A DNA stretch of 64,000 nt. It comes from Bifidobacterium sp. ESL0682. GTDB taxonomy: Bacteria > Actinomycetota > Actinomycetes > Actinomycetales > Bifidobacteriaceae. The translations under genes and the position numbers were made by a program. Shown here one piece after another: positions 18,326 to 27,292 of the stretch. How positions within the stretch are numbered: the first letter of the stretch is position 1; every line of letters begins with the position of its first letter. Under the pieces are notes generated by a model, which did no database searches, was not told where the DNA came from, and was given only the letters and a program-made list of their open reading frames with translations. The stretch is from positions 434,001 through 498,000 of the forward strand of contig NZ_CP113942.1 in assembly GCF_029392815.1 (NCBI RefSeq). The letters are read 5' to 3'.

Positions 18326-19039
18326 GTGGCTAGTCCGAATGGAACCCCTGAAGCGGACAACGAACTTCTGCAGACGGCATTGTTCAAGCATGTCTCTCCA
18401 TCAGAGGCAGAGGAACTCATGCCCTACATGAAGCGAGCTGAGTTCGAAAAGGGTGACTACATTTTTCGTGAGGGTTCCACCGATCAGCGCATGTATCTGT
18501 TGGAGCGAGGCAAGGTGAAGCTCACACGCGAGGCAAGTGACAACCGTGTGCAGCTGCTGAGCATCCATACGCGCGGTGAGATTCTCGGTGAGATTCCCGT
18601 TTTTGACCCGACCGGTGGTCCGCGCACGGCTTCGGCCGTTGCGATGAACAACGGCACACAGGTCGGTTGGCTCGAACATGACACATTGTTCGCCTGGCTC
18701 AACAAGCATCCGCGCGTGGCCGTGGATATGTTGCAGGTGATGGCCAACCGCATGCGCAACAACAACGAGCAGATTTCCGATCTGGTCTTCATGGACGTCC
18801 CGGCTCGTTTGGCCAAGACGCTGCTCGATTTGGCTTCGCGCTTCGGCGAACCGGTGGAATCCGGCGTGAAGGTGCCGCACGACCTGACGCAGGAGGAGAT
18901 GGCCCAGCTGGTCGGCTCTTCTCGTGAGACGGTCAACAAGGCGCTGATGGATTTCGCCAACCGTGGCTGGATTGCACGTGAAGGCCGTTCCATCATCATC
19001 TACCAGCCAGGTGCGCTGATTCGTCGTTCCCGTCACTGA
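18326..19039 (+). CDS. Crp/Fnr-family transcriptional regulator
   Basis: 237-residue DNA-binding regulator. Residues 15-130 form a cyclic-nucleotide-binding-type beta barrel (IFREGSTDQRMYLLERGKVKL, GEILGEIPVFDPTGGPRTASAVA); residues about 165-230 hold a winged helix with recognition segment QEEMAQLVGSSRETVNKAL. The Arg-Thr in the nucleotide pocket is close to the Arg-Ser of cAMP binders, so cAMP is plausible but unproven. GTG 18326 has GGAGGTG nine bases upstream. Its nearest relatives by layout are the actinobacterial Crp/GlxR proteins, whose operator TGTGANNTANNTCACA occurs in this window in front of fucO (30639-30654). Confidence 0.9.
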   Translation: MASPNGTPEADNELLQTALFKHVSPSEAEELMPYMKRAEFEKGDYIFREGSTDQRMYLLERGKVKLTREASDNRVQLLSIHTRGEILGEIPVFDPTGGPRTASAVAMNNGTQVGWLEHDTLFAWLNKHPRVAVDMLQVMANRMRNNNEQISDLVFMDVPARLAKTLLDLASRFGEPVESGVKVPHDLTQEEMAQLVGSSRETVNKALMDFANRGWIAREGRSIIIYQPGALIRRSRH

Positions 19040-19222
19040 TTATCGCTTCACGCTTACGTTTTGTTCGTGGTCCGTTGCCAGATGGCTTCGGACCGCGATT
19101 GATATCTGGTATATTCATATACATTTTTCGGCTTGCTTTCGGCAAGTTCTCAGACTCTCCGAGCAATGTGCGCATCGGGCGATAATGCCACTGAATCGGC
19201 CGTTTCGGTAGAGGCGATACCA

Positions 19223-19228
19223 TAGAAT
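19223..19228 (+). promoter_or_regulatory. -10 box of a probable leaderless PBP transcript
   Basis: TAGAAT ends six bases before ATG 19235; no Shine-Dalgarno site is present and no convincing -35 box. Confidence 0.45.
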
Positions 19229-19234
19229 GACACC

Positions 19235-21517
19235 ATGCCTAAAATGAAGAACAACCTCACTGTGCGGCGTGTGATCGCCCTGCTGCTGACCTATGTCACC
19301 CTTTGCATCGCTGGCGGTGTGGTTGGCGGTATGTTCTTCATTCCCGGCGTGCTTGGCATCAATAGCGCGGCCCGCACGGTGGCTCCGTCGCTAAAGGTAG
19401 AGGACATCGATTTCGATGTGACCAGCCTGCCGCAGAAATCGACCATTTACGCCTCTGACGGCAAGACTGTCATCGCCACCTTCTACGCGCAGAACCGCAC
19501 CGTGGTGCCGTTGCGACAGGTCTCGAAGCCCATGCAGCAAGCCGTGGTCGCCCGTGAGGATCGCCGCTTCTTCGAGCATTCCGGCGTGGACGTGCAAGGC
19601 GTGCTCCGTGCCTTCATTCAGACCTTCATCAATCACGGCGATACCCAAGGCGGTTCGTCGCTGACCCAGCAGTATGTCAAGAACGTATTGTTGGTCGAGG
19701 CCAAGGAAAAGAACGATCCTATCGCCGAATATCATGCGTCGGAAGACACCATCGCTCGCAAGATACGTGAGATGCTCATCGCGGTGCAGATGGAGAAGCA
19801 GTATTCCAAGGCCGAAATCCTTCAGGGCTATCTCAATATAGCCCAGTTCGGGCGCAACAATCTTTATGGTGTGGAGACCGCGGCGAAACGGTATTTCAAC
19901 GTTTCTGCAGCCGACCTCAACATCGGGCAGGCGGCGACCATTGCCGCCATCACCAAGAACCCGGCCAAATACGATCCGTCGGTGGCCCAGAACCAGCCCG
20001 AGGCGCAGAAGCAGCGCAACATCGTCCTTGACCTGATGCTCGAGCAGCATTTCATCTCGCAGGGTGACCACGACAAATACCGGTCACAGCCCATAGCAAG
20101 CACACTCAATCTGCAGGACAACTCGACGCAGGTCGGTTGCCAGGTTGCGGGTGACGCAGGATTCTTCTGCGATTACGCCACCAAGCAGATTCTCAATTCC
20201 AAGGAATTCGGCAAGACCGCTAGGGATCGCACCAAGCTTCTGAACGAGGGCGGACTCAACATCTACACCACCATGGATGTGCATGCCAACGCCGACGCAA
20301 TGCAGGCCGCGCGCGACACCGTTCCTGTGAATGACCCGAGCGGATTCGAAGTCGCCATGGCCTCCATCAAACCCGGAACCGGCGAAGTACTCGGCTTCGG
20401 CATCAACCGTACCTATGACCCGACGGATGCGGCAAAAAGTGATCCCACGCGCACGGCCGTCAATTATGCGGTCGATCAGAAAGACGGAGGCGGCACCGGC
20501 TGGGAGGTCGGTTCCACATGGAAACCCATCAACATGATCGCTTGGATGCAGCAGGGCCGGTCCATCACCGACGTGGTGCACCCCAAAGGCTTCTATCCTC
20601 GGCACTCCTTCGCTTGCCCCGGCTACACCGGCACCGACAACGGTTGGTCGCCAAAGAATTCGGAAGGCGGCGTCGGCGGTGCCGAATCCGTGCTTGACGG
20701 CCTCGTCCATTCGCACAACACCACCCAGGCCGCCATGGCCGAACAGATTGGGATGTGCCCGATTGTCGATGCGGCGAAAACCGTCGGCTACCATCAAGCT
20801 CAGGATGGTGACAAGTTGTTCACCTCCAAGAACTGGCCCGGACCGCTGATCATCGGTACTGTCGCGGCCTCGCCGCTCACGATGGCCAACGTCTACGCCA
20901 CCATCGCGGCCAACGGTGTGGAGTGCACGCCTATCGCTTTGAAGAAGGTTGTCTCCAAGCAGGGCAAGTCGCTGAAGGTTCCTAGCGCCAACTGCCATCA
21001 GGCCATCGACCCCGCCATTGCACAGACCACGGCTTACGCCATGAACCAAGGCGTCGTCCGCCCCGATGGTCAGGCCAAGAAAGCCCAGCTCGACAACGGA
21101 CGCAAGACCTTTGCCAAGACCGGCACCAACGAGCAGACTCGTATGCTCACCTCCGGGTTCATTCCTAACCAGGTCGCGACTTTCGTCTCCGTGGGCAACG
21201 CCGAATACAACGTCTCCTTCTCCGGCAAGACCATCAATGGTCAGTCTCATGCCTACTGGTATGGCTCCGATATTGCCACGCCGGCTTGGAGGGAGTTCAT
21301 GAATAAATACCTCGCTGACATCAATGCCCCGATTGACAACAGCTACGGTAACGCCGACCCGAAGTTCATGGGCGGAGCCAGTACCTCCGATAACACCAAT
21401 CGGTCCGATACGAGTGGCAATACCGGCAATGTCAGTACGCAAAACACGCAAGGTGGTCAGCAGGGTCAGGACCAGCAGCAGTCACAAGGCGAAGATACTG
21501 AACAGGGCATGCAGTAA
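19235..21517 (+). CDS. Class A penicillin-binding protein (transglycosylase/transpeptidase)
   Basis: Bifunctional peptidoglycan polymerase. 760 residues: one membrane helix at about 13-37, a GT51 glycosyltransferase domain at about 80-270 (REDRRFFEHSGVD with the catalytic Glu, GGSSLTQQYVKN, KAEILQGYLNIAQFG), and a transpeptidase domain at about 360-670. The active-site triad of motifs is complete: STWK with nucleophile Ser427, SHN near 493, and KTGT at 628. The last 70 residues are Ser/Asn/Gln-rich and probably flexible. It stands alone between the Crp/Fnr gene and the galactose regulator. Start at 19235 is supported by homology and -10 spacing. Confidence 0.94.
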   Translation: MPKMKNNLTVRRVIALLLTYVTLCIAGGVVGGMFFIPGVLGINSAARTVAPSLKVEDIDFDVTSLPQKSTIYASDGKTVIATFYAQNRTVVPLRQVSKPMQQAVVAREDRRFFEHSGVDVQGVLRAFIQTFINHGDTQGGSSLTQQYVKNVLLVEAKEKNDPIAEYHASEDTIARKIREMLIAVQMEKQYSKAEILQGYLNIAQFGRNNLYGVETAAKRYFNVSAADLNIGQAATIAAITKNPAKYDPSVAQNQPEAQKQRNIVLDLMLEQHFISQGDHDKYRSQPIASTLNLQDNSTQVGCQVAGDAGFFCDYATKQILNSKEFGKTARDRTKLLNEGGLNIYTTMDVHANADAMQAARDTVPVNDPSGFEVAMASIKPGTGEVLGFGINRTYDPTDAAKSDPTRTAVNYAVDQKDGGGTGWEVGSTWKPINMIAWMQQGRSITDVVHPKGFYPRHSFACPGYTGTDNGWSPKNSEGGVGGAESVLDGLVHSHNTTQAAMAEQIGMCPIVDAAKTVGYHQAQDGDKLFTSKNWPGPLIIGTVAASPLTMANVYATIAANGVECTPIALKKVVSKQGKSLKVPSANCHQAIDPAIAQTTAYAMNQGVVRPDGQAKKAQLDNGRKTFAKTGTNEQTRMLTSGFIPNQVATFVSVGNAEYNVSFSGKTINGQSHAYWYGSDIATPAWREFMNKYLADINAPIDNSYGNADPKFMGGASTSDNTNRSDTSGNTGNVSTQNTQGGQQGQDQQQSQGEDTEQGMQ

Positions 21518-21662
21518 TTCACTATTGAGGGCACCGAGCCTGTTGTTTTGTGGCTTTTCGGTTCGACTATGTGATTTTTTGGTCGGTTCAAATCAAGACA
21601 AAAGCGCGGGCTGGCGTTGATCGGATTCGTTGTTTTTAGCCGGCTGAGCTCCTGTCTTTTCG

Positions 21663-21691
21663 ATGTTTGATTTCATCTCAATGTTCGATTT
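21663..21691 (+). promoter_or_regulatory. Direct-repeat operator candidate upstream of the DeoR-type gene
   Basis: ATGTTTGATTT (21663-21673) and ATGTTCGATTT (21681-21691) are 18 bases apart, about two helical turns, and differ at one position. Direct repeats on one face of the helix are common DeoR-family operators, so autoregulation is plausible. The preceding part of the gap (21518-21662) shows nothing definite. Confidence 0.4.
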
Positions 21692-21714
21692 TGGTAAACC
21701 TACCAGAGGAAACG

Positions 21715-21724
21715 CTCACGTGAG
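21715..21724. promoter_or_regulatory. 10-bp palindrome CTCACGTGAG in the DeoR-type promoter
   Basis: A perfect palindrome that abuts a possible -35 region (21725-21730) of the promoter whose GATAAT -10 box is at 21749-21754. Its position would allow repression. Confidence 0.35.
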
Positions 21725-21760
21725 TTTGTTTCGTGCTCTTATTTGTGCGATAATGTTCGT

Positions 21761-22558
21761 ATGATTTCCTCTCAACGTCAGCATTTGATTCTGAGCCGAC
21801 TTCGTACACGAGGCGCGGTGCGCATCACCGCGCTCTCCAAGGAACTCGGCGTCTCTGCGATGACGGTGCGCCGCGATATTGCGGACTTGGCCGACAAAGG
21901 CCTGTTGAAACGTGTCCACGGCGGCGCGGTGACTACCAGCACGTTGCTCAGTGAACCGCTTTTCTCCGTCAAATCGCAGATGGATATCGGGCTTAAGGAC
22001 GCAATTGCGCAGGAGGCTGTCAAATACGTCTCGCCCGGTGACGTCATCGCCATCGGCGGCGGCACGACGTCTTACATCTTCGCGCAGCACCTCCTGGAAA
22101 GCCAGCGTGCGAGCAATATCACCATCCTCACCAACTCGATTCCCGTGGCGGAGCTCGTACAGGCCTTGGAGAGCAAGGACGTCGAGGTTATCGTCACCGG
22201 CGGTGTGATCACCCGCTCGAACTCGTTGGTCGGCCCGATTTCCGACAAAGTCATCGAGTCGTTGCGCGTCAACACCGTGTTCTTGGGTACTCATTCCGTC
22301 TCGATACCTCGTGGTTTCCTCATGCCGAACTCGCTTGAGGCTGCCACCGACATGGCCATGATGGATATCGCCGACAAAACGGTGATTCTGACCGATCACA
22401 CGAAGTGGAGTTGCACCTCGCTTTCCCTTTTCGCCCGTTTCGATCAGGTCGACACCCTCATCACCGACGACGGTCTTGATCCGACCTCGGCCGAAGAGAC
22501 CCGCAAGCTGGTCAATCATCTGGTGCTGACCAAGGGTCCCGGGCAACTGGAGGACTGA
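21761..22558 (+). CDS. DeoR-family sugar-responsive regulator, probable galTK regulator
   Basis: 265 residues: an N-terminal winged helix (RQHLILSRLRTRGAVRITALSKELGVSAMTVRRDI is the DeoR signature region, residues 5-40) and a DeoR sensor domain with GGGTTSYIFA, TNSIPVA and LTDHTKW, the fold that binds phosphorylated sugars. DeoR proteins usually repress a neighbouring sugar operon and release on a sugar phosphate; galactose-1-phosphate or a related compound is a reasonable guess. It lies 140 bases before galT on the same strand. ATG 21761 follows GATAAT by six bases, so translation is probably leaderless; a TTG at 21743 is an unlikely alternative. Confidence 0.88.
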   Translation: MISSQRQHLILSRLRTRGAVRITALSKELGVSAMTVRRDIADLADKGLLKRVHGGAVTTSTLLSEPLFSVKSQMDIGLKDAIAQEAVKYVSPGDVIAIGGGTTSYIFAQHLLESQRASNITILTNSIPVAELVQALESKDVEVIVTGGVITRSNSLVGPISDKVIESLRVNTVFLGTHSVSIPRGFLMPNSLEAATDMAMMDIADKTVILTDHTKWSCTSLSLFARFDQVDTLITDDGLDPTSAEETRKLVNHLVLTKGPGQLED

Positions 22559-22602
22559 ACGCACGAGAGGCGACGACGCCAATCGTAACCAATAACTTTT
22601 CA

Positions 22603-22622
22603 CGATTATGCAACGATAATCG
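22603..22622. promoter_or_regulatory. Inverted repeat between the DeoR-type gene and galT
   Basis: CGATTAT-N6-ATAATCG is a perfect 7-bp inverted repeat about 80 bases before galT. The half-site CGATAAT also occurs at 21748-21754 in the regulator's own promoter, so it may be the operator shared by both. Inference only. Confidence 0.4.
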
Positions 22623-22698
22623 AATGCCGACGGCGGCTGCCTCGATGGAGACGAAACCGATGGTCTGATGACATGAAAACCTACGCGAAGGAGCAGCG

Positions 22699-23952
22699 AT
22701 GAAGCAGCAGGAATTCAAGTATTATCATCCCGGAAAATATGCGTCCGAGCATATCCGCATCACGTCTACGAAACTGGCGGACGGGCGAGATTTCTTCTAT
22801 CTGGACGACGATCCGGAATATGCCAGTGGGGCCAAAACCCGCGAGTTGAAGGACCCGCGTCCACTGGCCAACCGGTTCGCCCCGCATCTTGATGCCGATG
22901 GCCACGAGGTGCCGTACGCCGAGCCGATCATGCGCCGTGATCCGTTGACTGGTGAATGGATTCCGATGGCGGCGGCCCGTATGAACCGACCGATTACCGC
23001 CGGTCCAGGAGCCACAGCCAAAGGCAATCCGCTGGCCGCACGCAAGCCCGGTGATCCGTATCAGGACGGGGAAGTGCCCGACACCGATTACGATGTGGTC
23101 ATCTTCGAGAACCGTTTCCCCTCGATGGTGCAGGTGCCCGGCGTGCCGAACGCTGTTACTCAGGTCGATGACACCGAGCTGTGGGAGCAGAAGCCTGCGG
23201 CCGGACGTTGTGAGGTCATCTGTTTCGATCCGAACGAGGACGGTCTTCCCGCCGATCTGCCGGTTTCGCGCCTGCGCACCGTCGTGGAGGCATGGGCCTT
23301 CCGTACCGCCGAAATCTCGCACATGGATGGCATCGAACAGATTTTCCCCTTCGAGAACCACGGCGCTGAAATCGGTGTCTCGCTCGCGCATCCGCATGGT
23401 CAGGTCTACTGCTATCCGTTCATTCCACCTAAGATGGAGACCGAGCTGCAGCATACGCAAGCCTATTTCGAGCGGACCGGCGGCAATCTCCTGCGCGACA
23501 TCATGGATGCCGAAATATCGGCCGGCACACGCGTGGTGATGCGCAATTCCAGCTGGGTCGCCTATGTGCCGGCCGCCGCACGCTGGCCCTTGGAGGTCCA
23601 TGTGGCCCCCGTGCGTGACGTGCGAACCCTCGACGAGCTCAACGACCAGGAACGCTGGGATCTGGCCTCGATGTATTCGCATCTGCTGCGCCGCGGCAAC
23701 GCCTTCTTTGATAAGGGCGATGGCAAAGGCATGGATCTGCCGTACATCTCAGCCTGGCACCAGGCACCTGTGCACGATTCGCGCGGCGAGAACTACCGCC
23801 TCAACCTGCAGTTCTTCTCGTTCCGCCGGGCCGCCAACAAGGTCAAGTACTTGGCCGGCTCCGAATCCGGGATGGGCGCATGGGTGAGCGACACGACACC
23901 GGAACGCATCGCCGCCCGCTTCCACGAGCTCGGGCCGATCGATATCGACTGA
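22699..23952 (+). CDS. galT: UDP-glucose-hexose-1-phosphate uridylyltransferase
   Basis: GalT transfers UMP between UDP-glucose and galactose-1-phosphate. 417 residues. Seen are NRFPSM near residue 140, the active-site HPHGQVY containing the uridylylated His, the downstream FPFENHGAEIGVSLAH, and the C-terminal ISAWHQAPVHDSRGENYRL with the metal/active-site His residues of the family. This matches actinobacterial GalT. AAGGAG precedes ATG 22699 by six bases. It is followed by galK after 44 bases, forming a galTK operon; galE is 19 kb away. Confidence 0.94.
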   Translation: MKQQEFKYYHPGKYASEHIRITSTKLADGRDFFYLDDDPEYASGAKTRELKDPRPLANRFAPHLDADGHEVPYAEPIMRRDPLTGEWIPMAAARMNRPITAGPGATAKGNPLAARKPGDPYQDGEVPDTDYDVVIFENRFPSMVQVPGVPNAVTQVDDTELWEQKPAAGRCEVICFDPNEDGLPADLPVSRLRTVVEAWAFRTAEISHMDGIEQIFPFENHGAEIGVSLAHPHGQVYCYPFIPPKMETELQHTQAYFERTGGNLLRDIMDAEISAGTRVVMRNSSWVAYVPAAARWPLEVHVAPVRDVRTLDELNDQERWDLASMYSHLLRRGNAFFDKGDGKGMDLPYISAWHQAPVHDSRGENYRLNLQFFSFRRAANKVKYLAGSESGMGAWVSDTTPERIAARFHELGPIDID

Positions 23953-23996
23953 ATCAATTCCGCAGATCGTCACACTTATTTCATGGAGGAAATCAA

Positions 23997-25271
23997 ATGA
24001 CCAACATCAGAGACGTCCAATACCTTGAACCGTTGGATGCCAAAGAAGCGGTCGGCGAGGTAGCCGAACTCTTTGTGGACACATTCAACGAGGCTCCGGC
24101 GGGCGTGTGGTCGGCTCCAGGGCGCGTGAACCTGATCGGCGAGCACACGGACTACAACGCCGGGCTTTGCCTACCAATCGCTCTGCCTCATCGCACATTT
24201 GTCGCCGTCGCTCCCAAGGAGAGTGGCGTGGTGCGCGTCGTTTCCAGTTTCGGCGACCGCAAGCCCGTGACCGTTGACCTTGATGGGCTCAAGGCTCGGG
24301 ATGTTGAGGGTTGGGCCGCCTATCCGATTGGCGTGGCCTGGGCGTTGCGCGAGGTCGGATTCGATGCGGTGAAGGGCTTTGACGCCGCATTCGTTTCGTG
24401 TGTGCCGGTCGGCGGCGGGCTGAGCTCATCGGCCGCGATGACCTGTTCCACGGCGCTCGCGCTCGACGACATCTACAAGCTCGGTTTCGGCGGAAGCGAC
24501 GAAGGTCGCGTCACCTTGATTCAGGCCGCGATGAAGGCGGAGAACGACATGGCCGGCGCATCCACGGGTGGGCTCGACCAGAATGCTTCGATGCGCTGCA
24601 TGCCAAACCATGCATTGCTTCTGGATTGCCGTCCGGAGCTTGATGCGCTGCACAATGTTTCCCAGCAGCCCTTCGATCTGGATGCGTTGGGTCTTGAACT
24701 GCTTGTGGTCGACACACAGGCCAGCCACCAGCTCAACGACGGGCAGTACGAGGCTCGCCGCAGCATGTGTGAGGAAGCCGCAAAGATGTTAGGCGTCGAA
24801 AATCTGCGAGTTGTCGCTGATCGGATTTCACAAGACTCCGGAGATGATGCCGATGCTGCGCAGACGGCGTTGCAAGCTGTGATCGACAAGCTGCCGGACG
24901 AGACGATGAAGAAGCGCGTGCGCCACGTCATTACCGAAATTTGGCGTGTACCTGAGTTCGTGAAGGCATTCACCGCTGGGGATGTCAAGGAAGCTGGGCG
25001 ACTATTCAACGCTTCTCATGATTCGCTTGCCAAAGATTACGAGGTTACCGTCCCTGAGCTCGACGTGGCGGTGGACGTCGCTCGCAAGCACGGCGCATAT
25101 GGTGCTCGGATGACCGGAGGCGGTTTCGGCGGCTCCATCATCGCGCTGGTCGACAAAGGCCAAGGACACGCCATCGCCCAGGCGATCGCCGACGAATTTG
25201 CGCATCAGGGCTTCCATGCTCCGCGTGCTTTGGCTGCAGTCGCATCCGATTCCGCACGCAAAGAGGCATAA
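23997..25271 (+). CDS. galK: Galactokinase
   Basis: GHMP kinase that phosphorylates galactose with ATP, the entry step of the Leloir pathway. 424 residues. The three GHMP motifs are intact: GRVNLIGEHTDYNAG (galactokinase signature), VGGGLSSSAAM (phosphate-binding loop) and GARMTGGGFGGS near the C terminus. GGAGG lies 10 bases before ATG 23997. The frame is open upstream into galT, but homology begins at MTNIRDVQ. Cotranscription with galT is expected; no promoter is seen in the 44-base gap. Confidence 0.95.
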   Translation: MTNIRDVQYLEPLDAKEAVGEVAELFVDTFNEAPAGVWSAPGRVNLIGEHTDYNAGLCLPIALPHRTFVAVAPKESGVVRVVSSFGDRKPVTVDLDGLKARDVEGWAAYPIGVAWALREVGFDAVKGFDAAFVSCVPVGGGLSSSAAMTCSTALALDDIYKLGFGGSDEGRVTLIQAAMKAENDMAGASTGGLDQNASMRCMPNHALLLDCRPELDALHNVSQQPFDLDALGLELLVVDTQASHQLNDGQYEARRSMCEEAAKMLGVENLRVVADRISQDSGDDADAAQTALQAVIDKLPDETMKKRVRHVITEIWRVPEFVKAFTAGDVKEAGRLFNASHDSLAKDYEVTVPELDVAVDVARKHGAYGARMTGGGFGGSIIALVDKGQGHAIAQAIADEFAHQGFHAPRALAAVASDSARKEA

Positions 25272-25453
25272 GCCAGATAAACCAGATGACTGAAATAAAG
25301 TTGTAGTGATATTACGAGAACAACAATTGAACTGTCGCATAAATCTACGATGATCTCGCCAGAGTTGTGATGAAGTTGCAATATCCGTAAAGGGGATGTG
25401 AACGCTGGTGGAGATAGCGTCACAGTCATTGTCTTTCCGCGTGATGAGCCGAT

Positions 25454-25491
25454 AACCTTCCAGTGGTTTCCATGAAAATCGCTGGAAGGTT
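25454..25491 (+). terminator. Probable terminator of galTK
   Basis: AACCTTCCAG and CTGGAAGGTT form a perfect 10-bp stem with an 18-base loop, followed by TTTGTATTTC, 182 bases after galK. Because it spans 25463 and 25472, it argues against starting the MFS gene at either position. Confidence 0.65.
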
Positions 25492-25501
25492 TTGTATTTC
25501 T

Positions 25502-26842
25502 ATGTCGTCATCTCGTTTCTCTGCCATCAGGCCATGGCTGGTGTTCGTAGGTTGCTGCGTGTTATCGCTGGTCGGTTTTGGCATGATTATTAATACGCCC
25601 GGTCTCTATTATGCGGTGCTGAGCCAGGAACTCCACGTCAGCCGCGCGCAGGTGGCGCTGGCCACCACCATCATGAACGGCGTGGGGGCGCTGACGATGG
25701 TTGTGGGCGGGCGTGCGATGAAGCGTTTCGATTCCCGCATACTGATTAGCGTATGCGTGGCCGTCTGCGCGATTGTCTTCTTTGCGGGTTCCTATTTCAC
25801 GGCCCTGTGGCAGTTCTATGTGGCGTTCGTCATCCTCGGCGTGGCCTACGTCATCCCGGTTTCCCTGGCGCCCAGTGTCTTGCTCTCCAACTGGTTTGAA
25901 CAGAAGGTGGGTATGGTGATGGGCATCGCACTCGGACTCTCCGGTGTGGGCGGCATGGTTTTCAACCCGGTGGTCTCCTCATGGATCTCCGATTTCGGTT
26001 GGCGCACCTCCTATCGATTCACGGCGCTGGTGTTGGCCGTCTGCATTCTGCCTTTCTCGCTGTTGGTACTCAAGTTTCTGCCTGATGAATCTCGTGGTGA
26101 ATTCGCATACGGGCACAGCACTGTTGCGACTGATGCAAGCTATGTTGCCGGCGATGAGGCATCCAAGGACGGCAATATGAACGGTGGCGATAAAGATCTA
26201 GAAGCAAAGGCCGATGATTCCTCTATCACAGGTGTTGCCGCTCATGACGCTTATCGCACGGTGACGTTCATGCTTCTGGCCGTTATCTCTGTGATGTTGC
26301 AGTTCACCTCTGGTCTGGTGCAGCATGTGTCGGGATATGAGCAGACGCGTGGGCTGAATCTGCAGCAAGGTGCACTGGTCGTCTCCGGTATCATGCTTGG
26401 CGCGGCTGTCGGCAAGGCCACCATAGGCATTCTGCTCGATCGGCTCAACACCCAACTGGTGCTCGTCCTGTATTCGGTGGTCGGGTTGGCGGGCTGGCTC
26501 ATGATGATGCTGGTCAAGGTTCCTGGACTCGCCACAGTTGCTGGTCTGTTGGCCGGACTCGGGCAAGGGGTCGTCTTGGTGGCGGTGCCCTGGTTGGTGC
26601 GTCGATGCTTCGGCAGGCGCAACTACGCCGAGATCTTCAGTGGCGTACAGGTGGCCGGTACGATGGCGCTTGCGCTTTCGGCGACCGTGCATGGAGCGGT
26701 CTTCGATTTCACAGGTTCCTATCTGCCGAGCCTGGCCAGTGCCGTCATCTTCTTCGCCATTGCGGCGTTCGGCCTGTCTGCGGCGTTCCGACTTCGCCCG
26801 CGTTTCGAAAATGCTGCTGAACCGGTGGCTGATGGACGATGA
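25502..26842 (+). CDS. Major facilitator superfamily transporter
   Basis: About 446 residues with 12 predicted membrane helices in two halves, separated by a charged cytoplasmic loop (SKDGNMNGGDKDLEAKADD). It resembles the oxalate/formate-antiporter (OFA) and monocarboxylate branch: NTPGLYY in helix 1, GRAMKRFDSR loop between helices 2 and 3, and GLSGVGGMVFNPV in helix 5. Substrate cannot be named. Start is uncertain: ATG 25502 is preferred because the upstream alternatives at 25463 and 25472 lie in a terminator hairpin; CTGGAAGG is 12 bases upstream and may serve as a distant ribosome-binding site. Confidence 0.8.
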   Translation: MSSSRFSAIRPWLVFVGCCVLSLVGFGMIINTPGLYYAVLSQELHVSRAQVALATTIMNGVGALTMVVGGRAMKRFDSRILISVCVAVCAIVFFAGSYFTALWQFYVAFVILGVAYVIPVSLAPSVLLSNWFEQKVGMVMGIALGLSGVGGMVFNPVVSSWISDFGWRTSYRFTALVLAVCILPFSLLVLKFLPDESRGEFAYGHSTVATDASYVAGDEASKDGNMNGGDKDLEAKADDSSITGVAAHDAYRTVTFMLLAVISVMLQFTSGLVQHVSGYEQTRGLNLQQGALVVSGIMLGAAVGKATIGILLDRLNTQLVLVLYSVVGLAGWLMMMLVKVPGLATVAGLLAGLGQGVVLVAVPWLVRRCFGRRNYAEIFSGVQVAGTMALALSATVHGAVFDFTGSYLPSLASAVIFFAIAAFGLSAAFRLRPRFENAAEPVADGR

Positions 26843-26901
26843 ACCGAATGGTCCACGTGACTTACGAATGCCATGAGGATGAACCGGCGGGTCCATGTGA
26901 C
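26838..26901 (+). repeat. Imperfect 24-bp direct repeat after the MFS gene
   Basis: Bases 26838-26861 and 26878-26901 match at 20 of 24 positions (GATGAACCG...GGTCCA.GTGAC) with a 40-base period. The first copy begins within the MFS stop region. It may be a local duplication or regulator site before the ACT-domain gene. Confidence 0.5.
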
Positions 26902-27005
26902 AGACGGACGTTGCGGTGATGAATGACCGTTGCTCGTCTATACTGGATTCAACATGAGGTTAGGTGGCCATTATCGCCAGCCTTCAAATCGTTTAAGGGG
27001 TTTCC

Positions 27006-27278
27006 ATGGATAAAGCGGTCATCACCGTGGTCGGACAGGACACTGTCGGCATCATCGCGCAGGTCTGCACCTACCTTTCGCAGCATAAAGTGAACGTTCT
27101 CGACATTTCGCAGACCATCATCGACGGATTCTTCAACATGATGATGATCGTCGATTATGCCAATTCCGACGAGGAGTTCTCGGCGCTGGTCGACGACCTC
27201 GAGGCGCTTGGCGACAAGATCGGCGTGCGCATCCGCTGCCAGCGCGAGGAAATCTTCACGAAGATGCACCGGGTCTGA
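27006..27278 (+). CDS. ACT-domain protein (UPF0237 family)
   Basis: 90-residue single ACT domain: [36 protein letters not shown] carries the family's ligand-loop DxxGIxA-like pattern, followed by [12 protein letters not shown] domains bind amino acids or related small molecules. This family is almost always encoded next to the UPF0210 gene that follows here after 14 bases, so the two probably act together, ACT protein as sensor. AAGGGG lies five bases before the ATG. Ligand and process are unknown. Confidence 0.88.
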   Translation: MDKAVITVVGQDTVGIIAQVCTYLSQHKVNVLDISQTIIDGFFNMMMIVDYANSDEEFSALVDDLEALGDKIGVRIRCQREEIFTKMHRV

Positions 27279-27292
27279 GCGAGGGACAAGCA

